Part shown: piece after piece, positions 7,639 through 16,433 of the stretch
Numbering within the stretch: position 1 is the stretch's first letter
Layout of the letters: every line of letters begins with the position of its first letter
From: Chlamydiia bacterium
Lineage (GTDB): Bacteria > Chlamydiota > Chlamydiia > Chlamydiales > Simkaniaceae
Assembly (NCBI GenBank): GCA_022601645.1
Contig: JAJACH010000001.1
Span: forward strand, 744,001-808,000
DNA: 64,000 bases
Direction: 5' to 3'
Notes under the pieces: model-generated
Database searches by the model: none
Told to the model about the DNA's origin: nothing
The model's input: only the letters and a program-made list of their open reading frames with translations
Position numbers and translations under genes: made by a program

Positions 7639-9030
7639 TTAGATGTTTTCATTAATAGGATCGGCCTGCCAGGCCTTGTTCTCTTGGAAGTAATGCCAAA
7701 ACGCCTTGAGTCGCCACCATAGACAGAATTGGCGGTACCCAAAGTTTTCTGCAAAGGCGTAAAACGTCATCTTGCCAATGTCTCTTAGTCGACCATACCT
7801 TTGAAAGGTTGTGATCTCCATCACAATGGCCATAATAGTAAGCAAGGTATGGATACCCCATGTAGCAATAAAAAAGATAACAAAAAACTCAAGATCTAAT
7901 AGCTTTAAAGAGATACTTGCCACGATACATACATACACAATGATCTCAACAATGGGCTGAATCATCTCGCAAATCACCATATATGGAAACGCAAAGAAAC
8001 CTGTTTTTCCAAATTTTGGGTTAAAACAGATATCGAAATGACGGACTATGGTTTCAATAAGTGCGCGATGCCACCGCTCTCTTTGGCGACCAAGAGTGGC
8101 AAGATTTGCAGGAGCTCTAGTCCAGGCGACGGGGTCTGGTAAAAATTGGGTCACTTTCTTACGTCTTTTTATACGGTTGAGTTTAGTAAGTTGAACAGTT
8201 AGTTCTAAGTCTTCACCTACTCGGCAATGGTACCCTCCCGCCTCAATCACATCATCTTTTGTAAAGAGTCCGAATGCTCCAGATACTATGAGATTTCCAC
8301 CAAAATGGTTCCATCCTAGCCTACCATACAAAAAAGCCCGCAGATATTCGACAATTTGCACCCCAACTATAAAAGGCGTTCTTTCTCCGGAATGGACAAC
8401 TTTTCCTCTTCTCAGAGTTAGCCCATTAATCACTCGTACGGTACCTCCTTGAGCTACAATCCCTTTTTCCGTAACAAACGGGCGGATCATACGAATTAAA
8501 GCATCCTCTTCAATTAATGTATCACCATCTACAGACAAGAAAAGAGGGTAAGTACTCAAGTTTAGCCCAGCGTTTAACGAGTCAGCTTTACCCCCATGGT
8601 ATTTATCAATGACAATGAGATTTGGAGTCCTTTCAGAAACATACACTCCCTTAACCTCAGCAGTTTTTAAACGCGATGGGTGGATATTAGGCACCTGGAG
8701 TAGTTTAAAAGCTTTTTGTACATTCGTAAAGGTTGTATCAGTCGACCCATCATTGACTAAAATTAGCTGTTTAATGGGGTAAGACAGGCGCAGAATTGAA
8801 TAAATCGTATCGATAACTGTTCTTTCTTCATTATGAACTGGTACTATAATGCTAATCGGTGGTAATGATTCTGACTTGAGCAGACGATCGATATCTTCTA
8901 CGTTTAATTCTTTGAACCTCTTAATTATAGTAGGGTAAGAAACTACAATCAAAACAAGATAGAAAATGTTGATAAAAAAGAAATAATATAGACCCAGGTA
9001 ATCAATAGCTTGTATTAAAGTTGTAATCAT
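7639..9030 (-). CDS. Processive family 2 glycosyltransferase, PgaC/IcaA-like
   Basis: 463 residues. Order: an N-terminal membrane helix (residues 12-35), a GT-A catalytic domain with PPISIIVPVHNEE, VNDGSTD, the DxD-type VDGDT, the acidic GEDLE and the QRERW motif, then C-terminal membrane helices. The ED and QxxRW pair marks processive beta-glycan synthases such as PgaC/IcaA, BcsA and hyaluronan synthase. The nucleotide sugar cannot be read from the sequence. It is a clear paralogue of the enzyme at 59076-60458 (same N-terminal layout, matching LLKSxSLPPIS and EYLRAFLYGRLGWN blocks). It overlaps the LTA-synthase-like gene upstream by 4 bases, so the two are translationally coupled, suggesting a joint role in making or decorating a surface glycan. 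Confidence 0.88.
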   Translation of the reverse strand: MITTLIQAIDYLGLYYFFFINIFYLVLIVVSYPTIIKRFKELNVEDIDRLLKSESLPPISIIVPVHNEERTVIDTIYSILRLSYPIKQLILVNDGSTDTTFTNVQKAFKLLQVPNIHPSRLKTAEVKGVYVSERTPNLIVIDKYHGGKADSLNAGLNLSTYPLFLSVDGDTLIEEDALIRMIRPFVTEKGIVAQGGTVRVINGLTLRRGKVVHSGERTPFIVGVQIVEYLRAFLYGRLGWNHFGGNLIVSGAFGLFTKDDVIEAGGYHCRVGEDLELTVQLTKLNRIKRRKKVTQFLPDPVAWTRAPANLATLGRQRERWHRALIETIVRHFDICFNPKFGKTGFFAFPYMVICEMIQPIVEIIVYVCIVASISLKLLDLEFFVIFFIATWGIHTLLTIMAIVMEITTFQRYGRLRDIGKMTFYAFAENFGYRQFCLWWRLKAFWHYFQENKAWQADPINENI

Positions 9031-11633
9031 AAGTCATATGTGGAGTATTTGCTTATCATTAATGCATTATCAACTGTGAGGATTTTCATACAAGACGTAT
9101 TTTCCATGATATATTGAACGCCTTTATCTGAGACACCAGAGCAGCCCTGCAAAGTTAAGATTCTCAAAGGTGCTTTTGCCAAAGATTTTAGACCATGATC
9201 CGTAATACTATGAGCTTGTTTTAAGAACAGGTTTTGTACAGTAGAATCCATCAAAGATTCTAAGGAATGATCTGTAATCTGATGGCAATCTGTTAAAAGT
9301 AAATAATTGAGCTTCGGCAAGTAGGTGGTAAAGGCTCTTACCACCTCATCACTAATTTGCTCGCAGTCAGAAAGGTAAAGCTCTTCTAAATCGTTTGCAC
9401 ATTTAGCAAATTCAATTAACCCTTGCTCAGTGATCTGGGTGAGTGAAAAGGTCGCTTTGATCAAATTTGGAGCAAGTTTTGCTAATGCGAGCAACCCCTT
9501 GTCTCCAATCGAACACTCTTTAAATTTCACATTGTGGAGATGCGGGCACTGACTTTTTATATCCAAAAGGGCTTTATCTGTGATGTCAGTCAGGCCATTT
9601 AGATAAAAGTCACTTAAATGCTTATAGGATTCAAGAGTTTGAGTAATGCCTTCATCGGTGAAAAGCAAGCAATGTGAGAGATCAAGAAAGCTTAAGTTCT
9701 CAAGGGGTGTATTTAAAGCAGCATCTGTAATTGTTGTGTTGTCTTGCAATTTAAGTTTGATCAGCTCTGGGTGCTTTTTGCATAAGGCATTCACATCGAC
9801 GTCTTTTAACCCCATGATTTTGGAAAGGTCTGCTTCAACAAGAAGTCCTTTGTAGTCGAGTGCCTCCTCAATCCCTTTTATCGAACTACTTCGGCCCGTT
9901 AATTTCGGAGGGCAAAACCCCTTTTTATTATAGAGGCTTTTAAAGGTGCTGAGGTAGGCTTTTACATCTTCGAGAAGTTGTGGATTGAAATCTGGAGCAA
10001 GATTTTTTAGCTCAGCTGGATCCTCTTCTAAGTTATAATTTTCAACGGAGTCGGTTGATTTTGTATAAATCAGCTTCGACCCTTTTTTGCGGGTTCCAAA
10101 GTAGCCGAATATGAAGGGGTTGTGAAAGAAGAGCTGGTCTCTATTAAACTCCCTGACAAGTGATGACCCAACAGCGTGATTTAGCCCTTTTAAATGGACC
10201 ATATCCATAGCTGTAGGGAAGAGATCGAGGTGTGATGCGAGTCTTTCATCCACTTTAGGAGTGATACGCCCGTCTGCTAAAATTAATAGGGGGACATGGA
10301 TATTTTCTTCATAAAGCGCCTTTTGCTCGACATAATTTACCGAATGTTCCCCCATCGGTTGGCCATGATCCCCTAAAACAAAAAGGATTACATCTTTTGA
10401 AAGTCCTGTCTGCCTAAGATTTGTGACAAGCTGTCCTAACGCCCAGTCCGAATAACTGTACGTTGTTAGGAATCTACGATAAGTCTTAGAAACATCTCCA
10501 AAATCAGGTGCTTCGTACCCAGGAGGACAAGGCCAAGGGTGGTGATTTGTCATGGTAAAAAGAGTGAGAAAGGAACTTTGCTTCGCCTTTTTTAAATACT
10601 CAACCGTGTAGCGCATTAAAAATTCATCAGGGACCCCCCAGCTCGACATCGCAGCATGTCCATACTCAGCGAAAATTTCGTTCTTCCCAATCAGCGTTTC
10701 GAAACCATGATTAGCGCAAATCTGCAACTGATTCTCAAATTCAAGCGGTCCATTGTGGAAATACCCTGTGTGATATCCATTTTTTTGCATGACATCTGCA
10801 ATCGAAATTAAAGGGAAATCCATGTCATTGGATAAATCACGTCCATCCACATCAGAAGGCACGCCAAAAAGTACAGACGTTAAAGCGCGCGAGGTTTTAA
10901 CAGAGTTGGTGTAAAAATTCGGAAAATAAACTCCCTCTTTAGCTAAGCTTTGAAAATTCGGTGCATAGCATAAATCCTTCGAGCGAAACGATTCCATCAA
11001 AAGGAAGATGACATGTGGTTTTTCAGTTGAATCTACATCAAGAGAAATTGCTTTATTTCCATGAAAACCCACCGTTTCTTTTAAGAGTGGATACTCACTA
11101 GAAACCGGCACAGCTTGTTCATTCATCGGTGTAAAATGCTTTTTCAGAAAATCATCGTCTCGTTTTCCCCCAAATTTCTTCAAGGGATAGCTAAGCAGTA
11201 AAAAAAGAATGTTGCTTGAGTGGTAAAAAGCTTTTTTGGGGACATAAAGCCCAAGTAAAAACACCCAATGGAAATGCCCTTTTGGTAAAAAATAGAGACC
11301 TACAAAGGTGAAACCAAAAGCCGCTAGAATGATGGGGATATACTTAAGGTTTTCTTTCGCTGAATCCCAATAGTGAGGAAGGTCGAAAATGAAACTGAAA
11401 AAAGGAGCTTCAAAACGTAGCCCCATGACTTTATACATCGCGCTATCAAAGACAACCAGCAAAGTCAATACCACTCCACTAAAAATACGGAGCGCATCAA
11501 AAGGGATCAAAAGCACCAAGGAAGCAACAAAAAGATCTTGGATAAACCCTAAAGGATGAAGCCCCTTAAGCGCAAAAACACGACAGATCCACCAGGGAAT
11601 AATCAGAGCTAAAAAAGATCCTATTTCAACCAT
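9027..11633 (-). CDS. LTA-synthase-like phosphatase/sulfatase-fold membrane enzyme fused to leucine-rich repeats
   Basis: 868 residues in three parts. Residues 1-165 hold four or five membrane helices. Residues about 205-530 are an alkaline-phosphatase/sulfatase-superfamily domain as in LtaS and OpgB: VIFLLMESF (metal-binding Glu), SVKTSRALTSVLFG (nucleophile Thr), and LGDHGQPMGEH (metal-binding Asp-His). Residues about 600-868 are leucine-rich repeats of the cysteine-containing AMN1/F-box type, with recurring (I/L)TD.(A/G)L, CP.L and L.L..C units. LtaS-family enzymes transfer glycerol phosphate from phosphatidylglycerol to a glycan or lipid; these repeats are typical of eukaryotic proteins and of effectors. 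I know of no standard enzyme with this fusion. It overlaps the glycosyltransferase by 4 bases and the symporter by 13, suggesting one operon. Reading through the junction is continuous, with no sign of a frameshift. Confidence 0.85.
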   Translation of the reverse strand: MVEIGSFLALIIPWWICRVFALKGLHPLGFIQDLFVASLVLLIPFDALRIFSGVVLTLLVVFDSAMYKVMGLRFEAPFFSFIFDLPHYWDSAKENLKYIPIILAAFGFTFVGLYFLPKGHFHWVFLLGLYVPKKAFYHSSNILFLLLSYPLKKFGGKRDDDFLKKHFTPMNEQAVPVSSEYPLLKETVGFHGNKAISLDVDSTEKPHVIFLLMESFRSKDLCYAPNFQSLAKEGVYFPNFYTNSVKTSRALTSVLFGVPSDVDGRDLSNDMDFPLISIADVMQKNGYHTGYFHNGPLEFENQLQICANHGFETLIGKNEIFAEYGHAAMSSWGVPDEFLMRYTVEYLKKAKQSSFLTLFTMTNHHPWPCPPGYEAPDFGDVSKTYRRFLTTYSYSDWALGQLVTNLRQTGLSKDVILFVLGDHGQPMGEHSVNYVEQKALYEENIHVPLLILADGRITPKVDERLASHLDLFPTAMDMVHLKGLNHAVGSSLVREFNRDQLFFHNPFIFGYFGTRKKGSKLIYTKSTDSVENYNLEEDPAELKNLAPDFNPQLLEDVKAYLSTFKSLYNKKGFCPPKLTGRSSSIKGIEEALDYKGLLVEADLSKIMGLKDVDVNALCKKHPELIKLKLQDNTTITDAALNTPLENLSFLDLSHCLLFTDEGITQTLESYKHLSDFYLNGLTDITDKALLDIKSQCPHLHNVKFKECSIGDKGLLALAKLAPNLIKATFSLTQITEQGLIEFAKCANDLEELYLSDCEQISDEVVRAFTTYLPKLNYLLLTDCHQITDHSLESLMDSTVQNLFLKQAHSITDHGLKSLAKAPLRILTLQGCSGVSDKGVQYIMENTSCMKILTVDNALMISKYSTYDL

Positions 11634-12997
11634 GCAAATATACCAAACAAATCAAGCATCACAAGCACAATTAAAGTGGGTGCTAAATATTTAATGCTAA
11701 ATTTCAGGTATACAGGAAAGAATGAATACCGGTCAAACAGATCCCCTGTTCCTATTTTCATATGCTCGACAGCTTTTTTGATCCCCCAGCGCCATGCAAC
11801 GAGGATTACAGCAGAGAGAGCTCCAAGTGGAATGAGGATGTTGATGCAAAGATATTCAATTGCCGAGAAAACAGGTTTACCAAAAATGACCCCGCTTTTC
11901 CAAGCTCCAAGAGAAAGAGCACATGGAACGCCCACAATAAAAGCGCCCAACCCTGTTATAATCACCGATTTGATCCGAGTGTAGCCTTTGTGATCTTTCA
12001 GGTAGGCGATCATCGGCTCCATTGCAGAGATCTGCGAGCTAACGGCCGCTAAGAAAATCAGGACAAAAAAACCAACAGAGAGCACATAGCCTCCAGGCAA
12101 TTCAGAAAAAATAAGGGGCAGCGTTTCAAACATCAAAGCACTCCCCGCGGTTGGCTTTAACCCCATGGCGAAAACGATCGTAAAAATCGCAAGACCAGCT
12201 AGAATCGAGACGAAAATGCCAAAAACGGTAATAGGAATGCAGGTCGTTGGGAGGTTTTCATCTTCTTTGACATAGCTACCATAGGTCACCATTGTTCCTT
12301 GACCCAAACTAAGGGAGAAGAAAGCTTGGCCAAGCGCCATGAATACAGCCGCCGGCGTTACAAGCGACCAGTTGGGTTTGAACATGAATTTCAAACCACC
12401 AATACCACCTTGCATTGAAAGCCCTTTTGCAGCGAGGCCAATCAGCACAAGTAAAAGAAGCGGCATCATTATCTTATTGCCTGCTTCAATCCCTTTTTTG
12501 ACACCAGAGCCTAAGATCCACATACAAAGAATCATCAGGGACACAAAAGACACTAACATAAACGTCGGGGAAGAGCTGAGCATTTTATAGCGAGCAATCG
12601 CCTCAGCGCCAGAGTGGAAATTAATCAAGTGGCCTTGAATCGCCTGAACCAGATAGCCCAAAGTAAGTCCAGAAATCACGCCATAGAAGGAGCTGACTAA
12701 AAATCCTGTGATGACAGTCATTTTGCCAATCATCCCCCAGGCTTTTGTCTTTCCGAGAAGACGAAAAGCTCCAAAAGGCCCAAGTTGAGCTTTACGCCCC
12801 AGGGAAATCTCTGTCATCAAAACGGGAAAGCCGATGACAAGGAGGCAAATCAAGTATAAAAGGATAAAAGTAGCCCCGCCATTTTCTCCAACAACGTAGG
12901 GGAAACGCCAAATGCTACCAAGACCTACTGCCGAACCGACAGCCGCCCAAATGAATCCAATTCTCGATCGCCATTGCTCTCTTTTCATAACCCCCAT
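11621..12997 (-). CDS. Sodium-dependent symporter, SNF (neurotransmitter:sodium symporter) family
   Basis: 458 residues with about eleven or twelve membrane helices. The first helix has the family signature IGFIWAAVGSAVGLGSIWRFPYVVGENGG, with the residues that bind sodium and substrate in LeuT-type carriers (split here: GSAVGLGSIWRFPY then VVGENGG). Members import amino acids with sodium. Either the ATG at 12997 or that at 12988 could be the start; neither has a strong ribosome site. It is divergent from the umuD-like gene and is the likely first gene of an operon with the LTA-synthase-like and glycosyltransferase genes (overlap 13 bases). The substrate is not determinable here. Confidence 0.92.
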   Translation of the reverse strand: MGVMKREQWRSRIGFIWAAVGSAVGLGSIWRFPYVVGENGGATFILLYLICLLVIGFPVLMTEISLGRKAQLGPFGAFRLLGKTKAWGMIGKMTVITGFLVSSFYGVISGLTLGYLVQAIQGHLINFHSGAEAIARYKMLSSSPTFMLVSFVSLMILCMWILGSGVKKGIEAGNKIMMPLLLLVLIGLAAKGLSMQGGIGGLKFMFKPNWSLVTPAAVFMALGQAFFSLSLGQGTMVTYGSYVKEDENLPTTCIPITVFGIFVSILAGLAIFTIVFAMGLKPTAGSALMFETLPLIFSELPGGYVLSVGFFVLIFLAAVSSQISAMEPMIAYLKDHKGYTRIKSVIITGLGAFIVGVPCALSLGAWKSGVIFGKPVFSAIEYLCINILIPLGALSAVILVAWRWGIKKAVEHMKIGTGDLFDRYSFFPVYLKFSIKYLAPTLIVLVMLDLFGIFAWLK

Positions 12998-13002
12998 ATA
13001 AT
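12974..13002 (+). promoter_or_regulatory. Possible promoter for umuDC giving a near-leaderless transcript
   Basis: TTGCTC at 12974-12979, a 17-base spacer, then a perfect TATAAT at 12997-13002. The predicted transcript start falls at about 13008-13010, at the ATG chosen for the UmuD-like gene. The -35 matches only in TTG. No LexA-type operator is obvious. Confidence 0.35.
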
Positions 13003-13009
13003 AGAGGAA

Positions 13010-13408
13010 ATGACTAAAAATCTGAAGCTCTCTTTTTTCCTAACGCCCGTGCAAGCTGGATTCCCCTCACCCGCTGACGACTACATCGAGGATAGCCTCG
13101 ATCTCAATGAACTATTAATCAAACATCCCGCCGCCACCTTTTTTGTCCGTGTCGAGGGGGAATCGATGATTGATGCCCATATTTTTCCTGGAGATGTTCT
13201 CATTGTCGACCGCGCTATCACCCCAACTAATAAGAAAATCGTCGTCGCCATCTTAAATGGAGAATTCACCCTCAAACGGTTACAAATCGAAGACGGAAAA
13301 ATCACCCTCCTCCCCGAAAACCCCTCATTCCCTCCTATTCCTATCACACCTGAAATGGACTTTGAAATTTGGGGCGTCGTCAGTTATGTCATCCATCCTG
13401 CTCGTTGA
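13010..13408 (+). CDS. umuD: UmuD-like self-cleaving peptidase (LexA/S24 family)
   Basis: 132 residues from the ATG at 13010. A longer frame starts at 12974 but would overlap the divergent symporter start. The S24 peptidase pattern is complete: an Ala-Gly cleavage site in PVQAGFPSPADDY, the serine nucleophile in VEGESMIDAHIFPGD, and the lysine of FTLKRL about 37 residues later. After RecA-stimulated self-cleavage UmuD assembles with UmuC as error-prone DNA polymerase V. It overlaps umuC by 23 bases, the expected umuDC arrangement. A short A+G-rich stretch (AGAGGAA) abuts the ATG, which is too close for a normal ribosome site. Confidence 0.9.
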   Translation: MTKNLKLSFFLTPVQAGFPSPADDYIEDSLDLNELLIKHPAATFFVRVEGESMIDAHIFPGDVLIVDRAITPTNKKIVVAILNGEFTLKRLQIEDGKITLLPENPSFPPIPITPEMDFEIWGVVSYVIHPAR

Positions 13409-14552
13409 TTGTAATAATTTCTTTGCCTCTTGTGAGATCCTCTTTGACCCAAAACTAAGAGGGAAAATTCTCGTTGTCCTCTCTTCAAACGACGGCTGTG
13501 TTATTGCGCGGTCAAAAGAGGCGAAAGAACTCGGCATTCCCATGGGAATGCCTGCATTTGAACTTCCGAAACACAAACCCATCATTCAGCGCTCTTCCAA
13601 TTTCTCCCTCTACGGCGATATGTCCGCGCGCGTCATGAGCGTGATAAAATCCTTCGGGTGCCCCTTAGAAATCTATTCCATTGACGAAGCGTTTATCAAA
13701 GCGCCGCCAGAGCTCGCTCCCCTCATCAGGCAAAAAGTCATGCAGTGGACCGGCATCCCCGTTTCAGTTGGCGTTGCACCAACAAAAACGCTTGCCAAAC
13801 TTGCCGGCACCTTTGCTAAGAAAAAGTCCTCTGGCGTCCAAATTTATGATCCCCACCTTCTCACAGATTTCCCCGTAGAAAAAATTTGGGGAATCGGTAG
13901 CCAACTCACCAAAAAACTTCACGCCTACAACATTCGAACAGCAAGCGCCCTTATAAACACATCAGACACCTGGATCAAAAAACAACTCACCGTCACTGGT
14001 CTGCGCCTTGTCTATGAGCTGCGTGGAACCCCGAGCATCACCCTAAGCGAAGTGCATGCAACGCGAAAATCGATCATCTGCTCCCGCTCTTTCGGCCACC
14101 ACGTGACAAATAAAAAAGAATTATCAGACGCTGCATGCACGTTTGCAGCAACAGCCGCCGTTAAACTGCGCAAAGATAAGCTCTACGCCCGCCATCTTAC
14201 CGTCTTCACCTCCGAAAACTCCTCGCATATCACGCTGCCAACCTCCACAAACGACACACCTGAACTGCTCTCTTATGTCAGAGCCATTATTGAGGAAACC
14301 TTCCAAAAAGATACGCCGTATAAAAAAGCAGGCATCATGCTCTCAGACCTCACCAAGAGACAAGAACTCGATTTTTTTGCAAAGCGGAATCACACTCCAG
14401 CGCTCCATGTCTTCGACCAGATAAACCAACGATTTGGTAAGAAAACCCTCTATTTTGGATCTGAGGGCACAGCGCCCGCTTGGAAACCGAAACAACAGAA
14501 CTGCTCGCCAAAATACACAACAGATTGGAATGAATTACCGAAGATTCCGTAA
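13386..14552 (+). CDS. umuC: DNA polymerase V catalytic subunit, Y family
   Basis: 388 residues from the ATG at 13386, which begins the family motif SSILLVDCNNFFASCE; the longer frame from 13257 lies inside umuD and is discarded. Catalytic residues are present: the first Asp in LVDCNNFF, and Asp-Glu in YSIDEAF. A helix-hairpin-helix region (VEKIWGIGSQLTKKL) and the little-finger domain follow. Slightly shorter than E. coli UmuC (422) at the C-terminus. The enzyme performs mutagenic translesion synthesis with UmuD'. The 3' end overlaps the convergent dehydrogenase gene by 18 bases. Confidence 0.93.
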   Translation: MSSILLVDCNNFFASCEILFDPKLRGKILVVLSSNDGCVIARSKEAKELGIPMGMPAFELPKHKPIIQRSSNFSLYGDMSARVMSVIKSFGCPLEIYSIDEAFIKAPPELAPLIRQKVMQWTGIPVSVGVAPTKTLAKLAGTFAKKKSSGVQIYDPHLLTDFPVEKIWGIGSQLTKKLHAYNIRTASALINTSDTWIKKQLTVTGLRLVYELRGTPSITLSEVHATRKSIICSRSFGHHVTNKKELSDAACTFAATAAVKLRKDKLYARHLTVFTSENSSHITLPTSTNDTPELLSYVRAIIEETFQKDTPYKKAGIMLSDLTKRQELDFFAKRNHTPALHVFDQINQRFGKKTLYFGSEGTAPAWKPKQQNCSPKYTTDWNELPKIP

Positions 14553-15407
14553 GAGCCCATCTGCAGCCGCTTGATTTGCTTTCATGCGCGCCTCGATCGT
14601 AGACGTCCCAAGGTGAGGCGTGACCAAACAATTGGGCATGTTGCAAAGCGGATGCTTCCCATCAAGCGGTTCAGGATCGGTCACATCAAGCGCCGCTCCC
14701 CTAAGCGCTCCACTTTGAAGCGCCTCCACCAAATCATCCGTATTGACAATAGGCCCTCTTGCCATGTTGATCAAAAACGGCTTCTTCTTCAAAAGCGCAA
14801 TCGTCTCTTTCCGAATCAAATGATGCGTCTCTTCCTTGTACGGACAGTGAAGCGAAAGATAATCCACACTTGCCATAAACGCCTCATCAGCGACACGTGA
14901 ATGCACAACCTTCATACCAAAGCCCAAAGCACGCTTTTCAACCGCCTTGCCAATTTTTCCGTAGCCAAGGATACCAAACGTCTTTCCAAAAAGCTCCTCA
15001 CCAAGGAGCATATTTGCATCCCAACCGCTCCATTTATTTTCCCTTTGAACGACAATACCCTCAGGAATCCTGCGAATAAGCGTCATGAAGATTGCCATTG
15101 TAAAATCCGCTGTGCTCTCAGTCACCGCATCTGGACAGTTACACACAGCGATTCCCATCTCTTTTGCCGCCTCAACATCAATGTTATCAAGGCCCGCCGC
15201 GTAATTCGAAATCACCTTGCATCGAGTTGCCTTTTCCAAAATAGGGCGTGGTAACTTGTCTGAATAGAGCGATAAAAGCCCATCGTAATTTTGAAGCGCC
15301 TCAACCAATTCATCATCAGAAAGTTTCCGGTCAGAAAGCGTCACTTCAAACCCAGGGAGGAAAGGACGAATATCAGTTGGAAGAGGTCTTGTGACCAAGA
15401 TGCGCAT
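14535..15407 (-). CDS. D-isomer-specific 2-hydroxyacid dehydrogenase (SerA/glyoxylate-reductase type)
   Basis: 290 residues. NAD-binding GYGKIGKAV sits in the middle. The catalytic triad is present: Arg in NMARGPIVNT, Glu in TDPEPLDG, and His in VTPHLGTST. It is shorter than typical members (310-330) because the segment after the second beta-strand of the Rossmann fold (VVHSR) is trimmed; this is where the D/E or R that chooses NAD versus NADP normally sits. Substrate could be 3-phosphoglycerate, glyoxylate or hydroxypyruvate. The ATG at 15407 is preceded by AAGGATCTTT and overlaps the beta-lactamase-fold gene by 35 bases, so the two are co-expressed. Confidence 0.88.
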   Translation of the reverse strand: MRILVTRPLPTDIRPFLPGFEVTLSDRKLSDDELVEALQNYDGLLSLYSDKLPRPILEKATRCKVISNYAAGLDNIDVEAAKEMGIAVCNCPDAVTESTADFTMAIFMTLIRRIPEGIVVQRENKWSGWDANMLLGEELFGKTFGILGYGKIGKAVEKRALGFGMKVVHSRVADEAFMASVDYLSLHCPYKEETHHLIRKETIALLKKKPFLINMARGPIVNTDDLVEALQSGALRGAALDVTDPEPLDGKHPLCNMPNCLVTPHLGTSTIEARMKANQAAADGLLRNLR

Positions 15408-16386
15408 AAAGATCCTTTGCTAAAGTGTCAAGGGGTAGGTTTTCTCGATTGGCAAGAATAACAATTCCCGACTTTTCATTAAATGACATCATCGTCGTAA
15501 AACCATAAAACGAACTTTCAATCACATAATGCTCGCCCTTCTTTAACCACGAAAGCGCAATCTCCTCACCATCAAGCGAGAAATAGATTTTCTTAATAAT
15601 CGGGCGCAAATTATTAAACGTCACATGCTCATTGCCCATGTAGTAGGAGAGTAATTCCTTCATGTCATCTAACGTTGAGAACAGCCCCCTTGAACCAATA
15701 AAGACAGAAGATAGCTTCATGGAATCATACGGAGCATTCCAGTTTCCCTTTAAAAATCCAAGAGCCCTACGTCGTTCACTGTTTGCCGTGAGCGAGTATT
15801 TGGTGTCTTCCATCTTTAGTGGCGTGATAAAAGAACGCCTAATCATGTTTGGATACGACTGCCTACCAATCCGGGTTAATAAATTCGTCAACAGTGCATA
15901 ACCAAGGGAAGAGGGTTGATAGCGCGTTCCAGGTGCATACCTAAGTGTAAACGTCTTCAAAAACCGGAACAAACTCCCCGTACCAAACGTTGATGGTTCA
16001 AATTGGAGATCTGGCAAGCCAGACGTATTCGTCGCGAGGTGAAGCAGAGTAATCTCTTTTTTTCCAAAGGTTGGCAAAACAGCCGACTTGGATAAAAACG
16101 TCTTGATAGGATCATCGAGCTTGACACGACCATCTTGCACAAATTGAGCAAGTAACATCACCGTAAACGCCTCAGTGATCCGTCCAACAGGGAATATCGT
16201 ATGCGCATTCACATCAATGTTAGACCTGCTTGAAAGCGTCCCCTTGAAGACCATTTTGTCCTCCGGCATCACATAAACAGCCATCCCAGAAACGTCATAT
16301 TGATCCGAAAAATTGTCTACAATTGATTGTAAATCATCTTTGGCAAACAGACTTGAAAAAGCCAAACACATTAGAAAAAATTTCAT
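15373..16386 (-). CDS. Secreted beta-lactamase-fold protein lacking the catalytic SxxK motif
   Basis: 337 residues with a signal peptide (MKFFLMCLAFSSLFAKD). The serine beta-lactamase/penicillin-binding (class C, AmpC-like) fold is recognisable from HTIFPVGRITEAFTVMLLA, VQDGRVKLDDPIKTFL, ITLLHLATNTSGLPD, the GYALLTNLLTRIGRQSYP helix and the PLKMEDTKYSL segment. In active relatives the first block reads (I/V)GS.TK.F; here it is VGRITEAF, so Ser is Arg69 and Lys is Glu72. The second motif (YxN) is also lost (YQPSSLGY). The protein should not acylate beta-lactams or peptidoglycan stems, and may bind peptidoglycan or a partner. Codons here are unambiguous, so this is not a frameshift artefact. 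It overlaps the downstream dehydrogenase by 35 bases. Confidence 0.82.
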   Translation of the reverse strand: MKFFLMCLAFSSLFAKDDLQSIVDNFSDQYDVSGMAVYVMPEDKMVFKGTLSSRSNIDVNAHTIFPVGRITEAFTVMLLAQFVQDGRVKLDDPIKTFLSKSAVLPTFGKKEITLLHLATNTSGLPDLQFEPSTFGTGSLFRFLKTFTLRYAPGTRYQPSSLGYALLTNLLTRIGRQSYPNMIRRSFITPLKMEDTKYSLTANSERRRALGFLKGNWNAPYDSMKLSSVFIGSRGLFSTLDDMKELLSYYMGNEHVTFNNLRPIIKKIYFSLDGEEIALSWLKKGEHYVIESSFYGFTTMMSFNEKSGIVILANRENLPLDTLAKDLYAHLGHKTSSN

Positions 16387-16433
16387 AAGTTAACTGTAGA
16401 CCAAGAGTCTAAAAAATGCTAGACTTTATCCCC

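Noticed and set aside
13257-13385. N-terminal extension of umuC
   Set aside because: The segment is another frame of umuD; the family motif begins exactly at the ATG at 13386.
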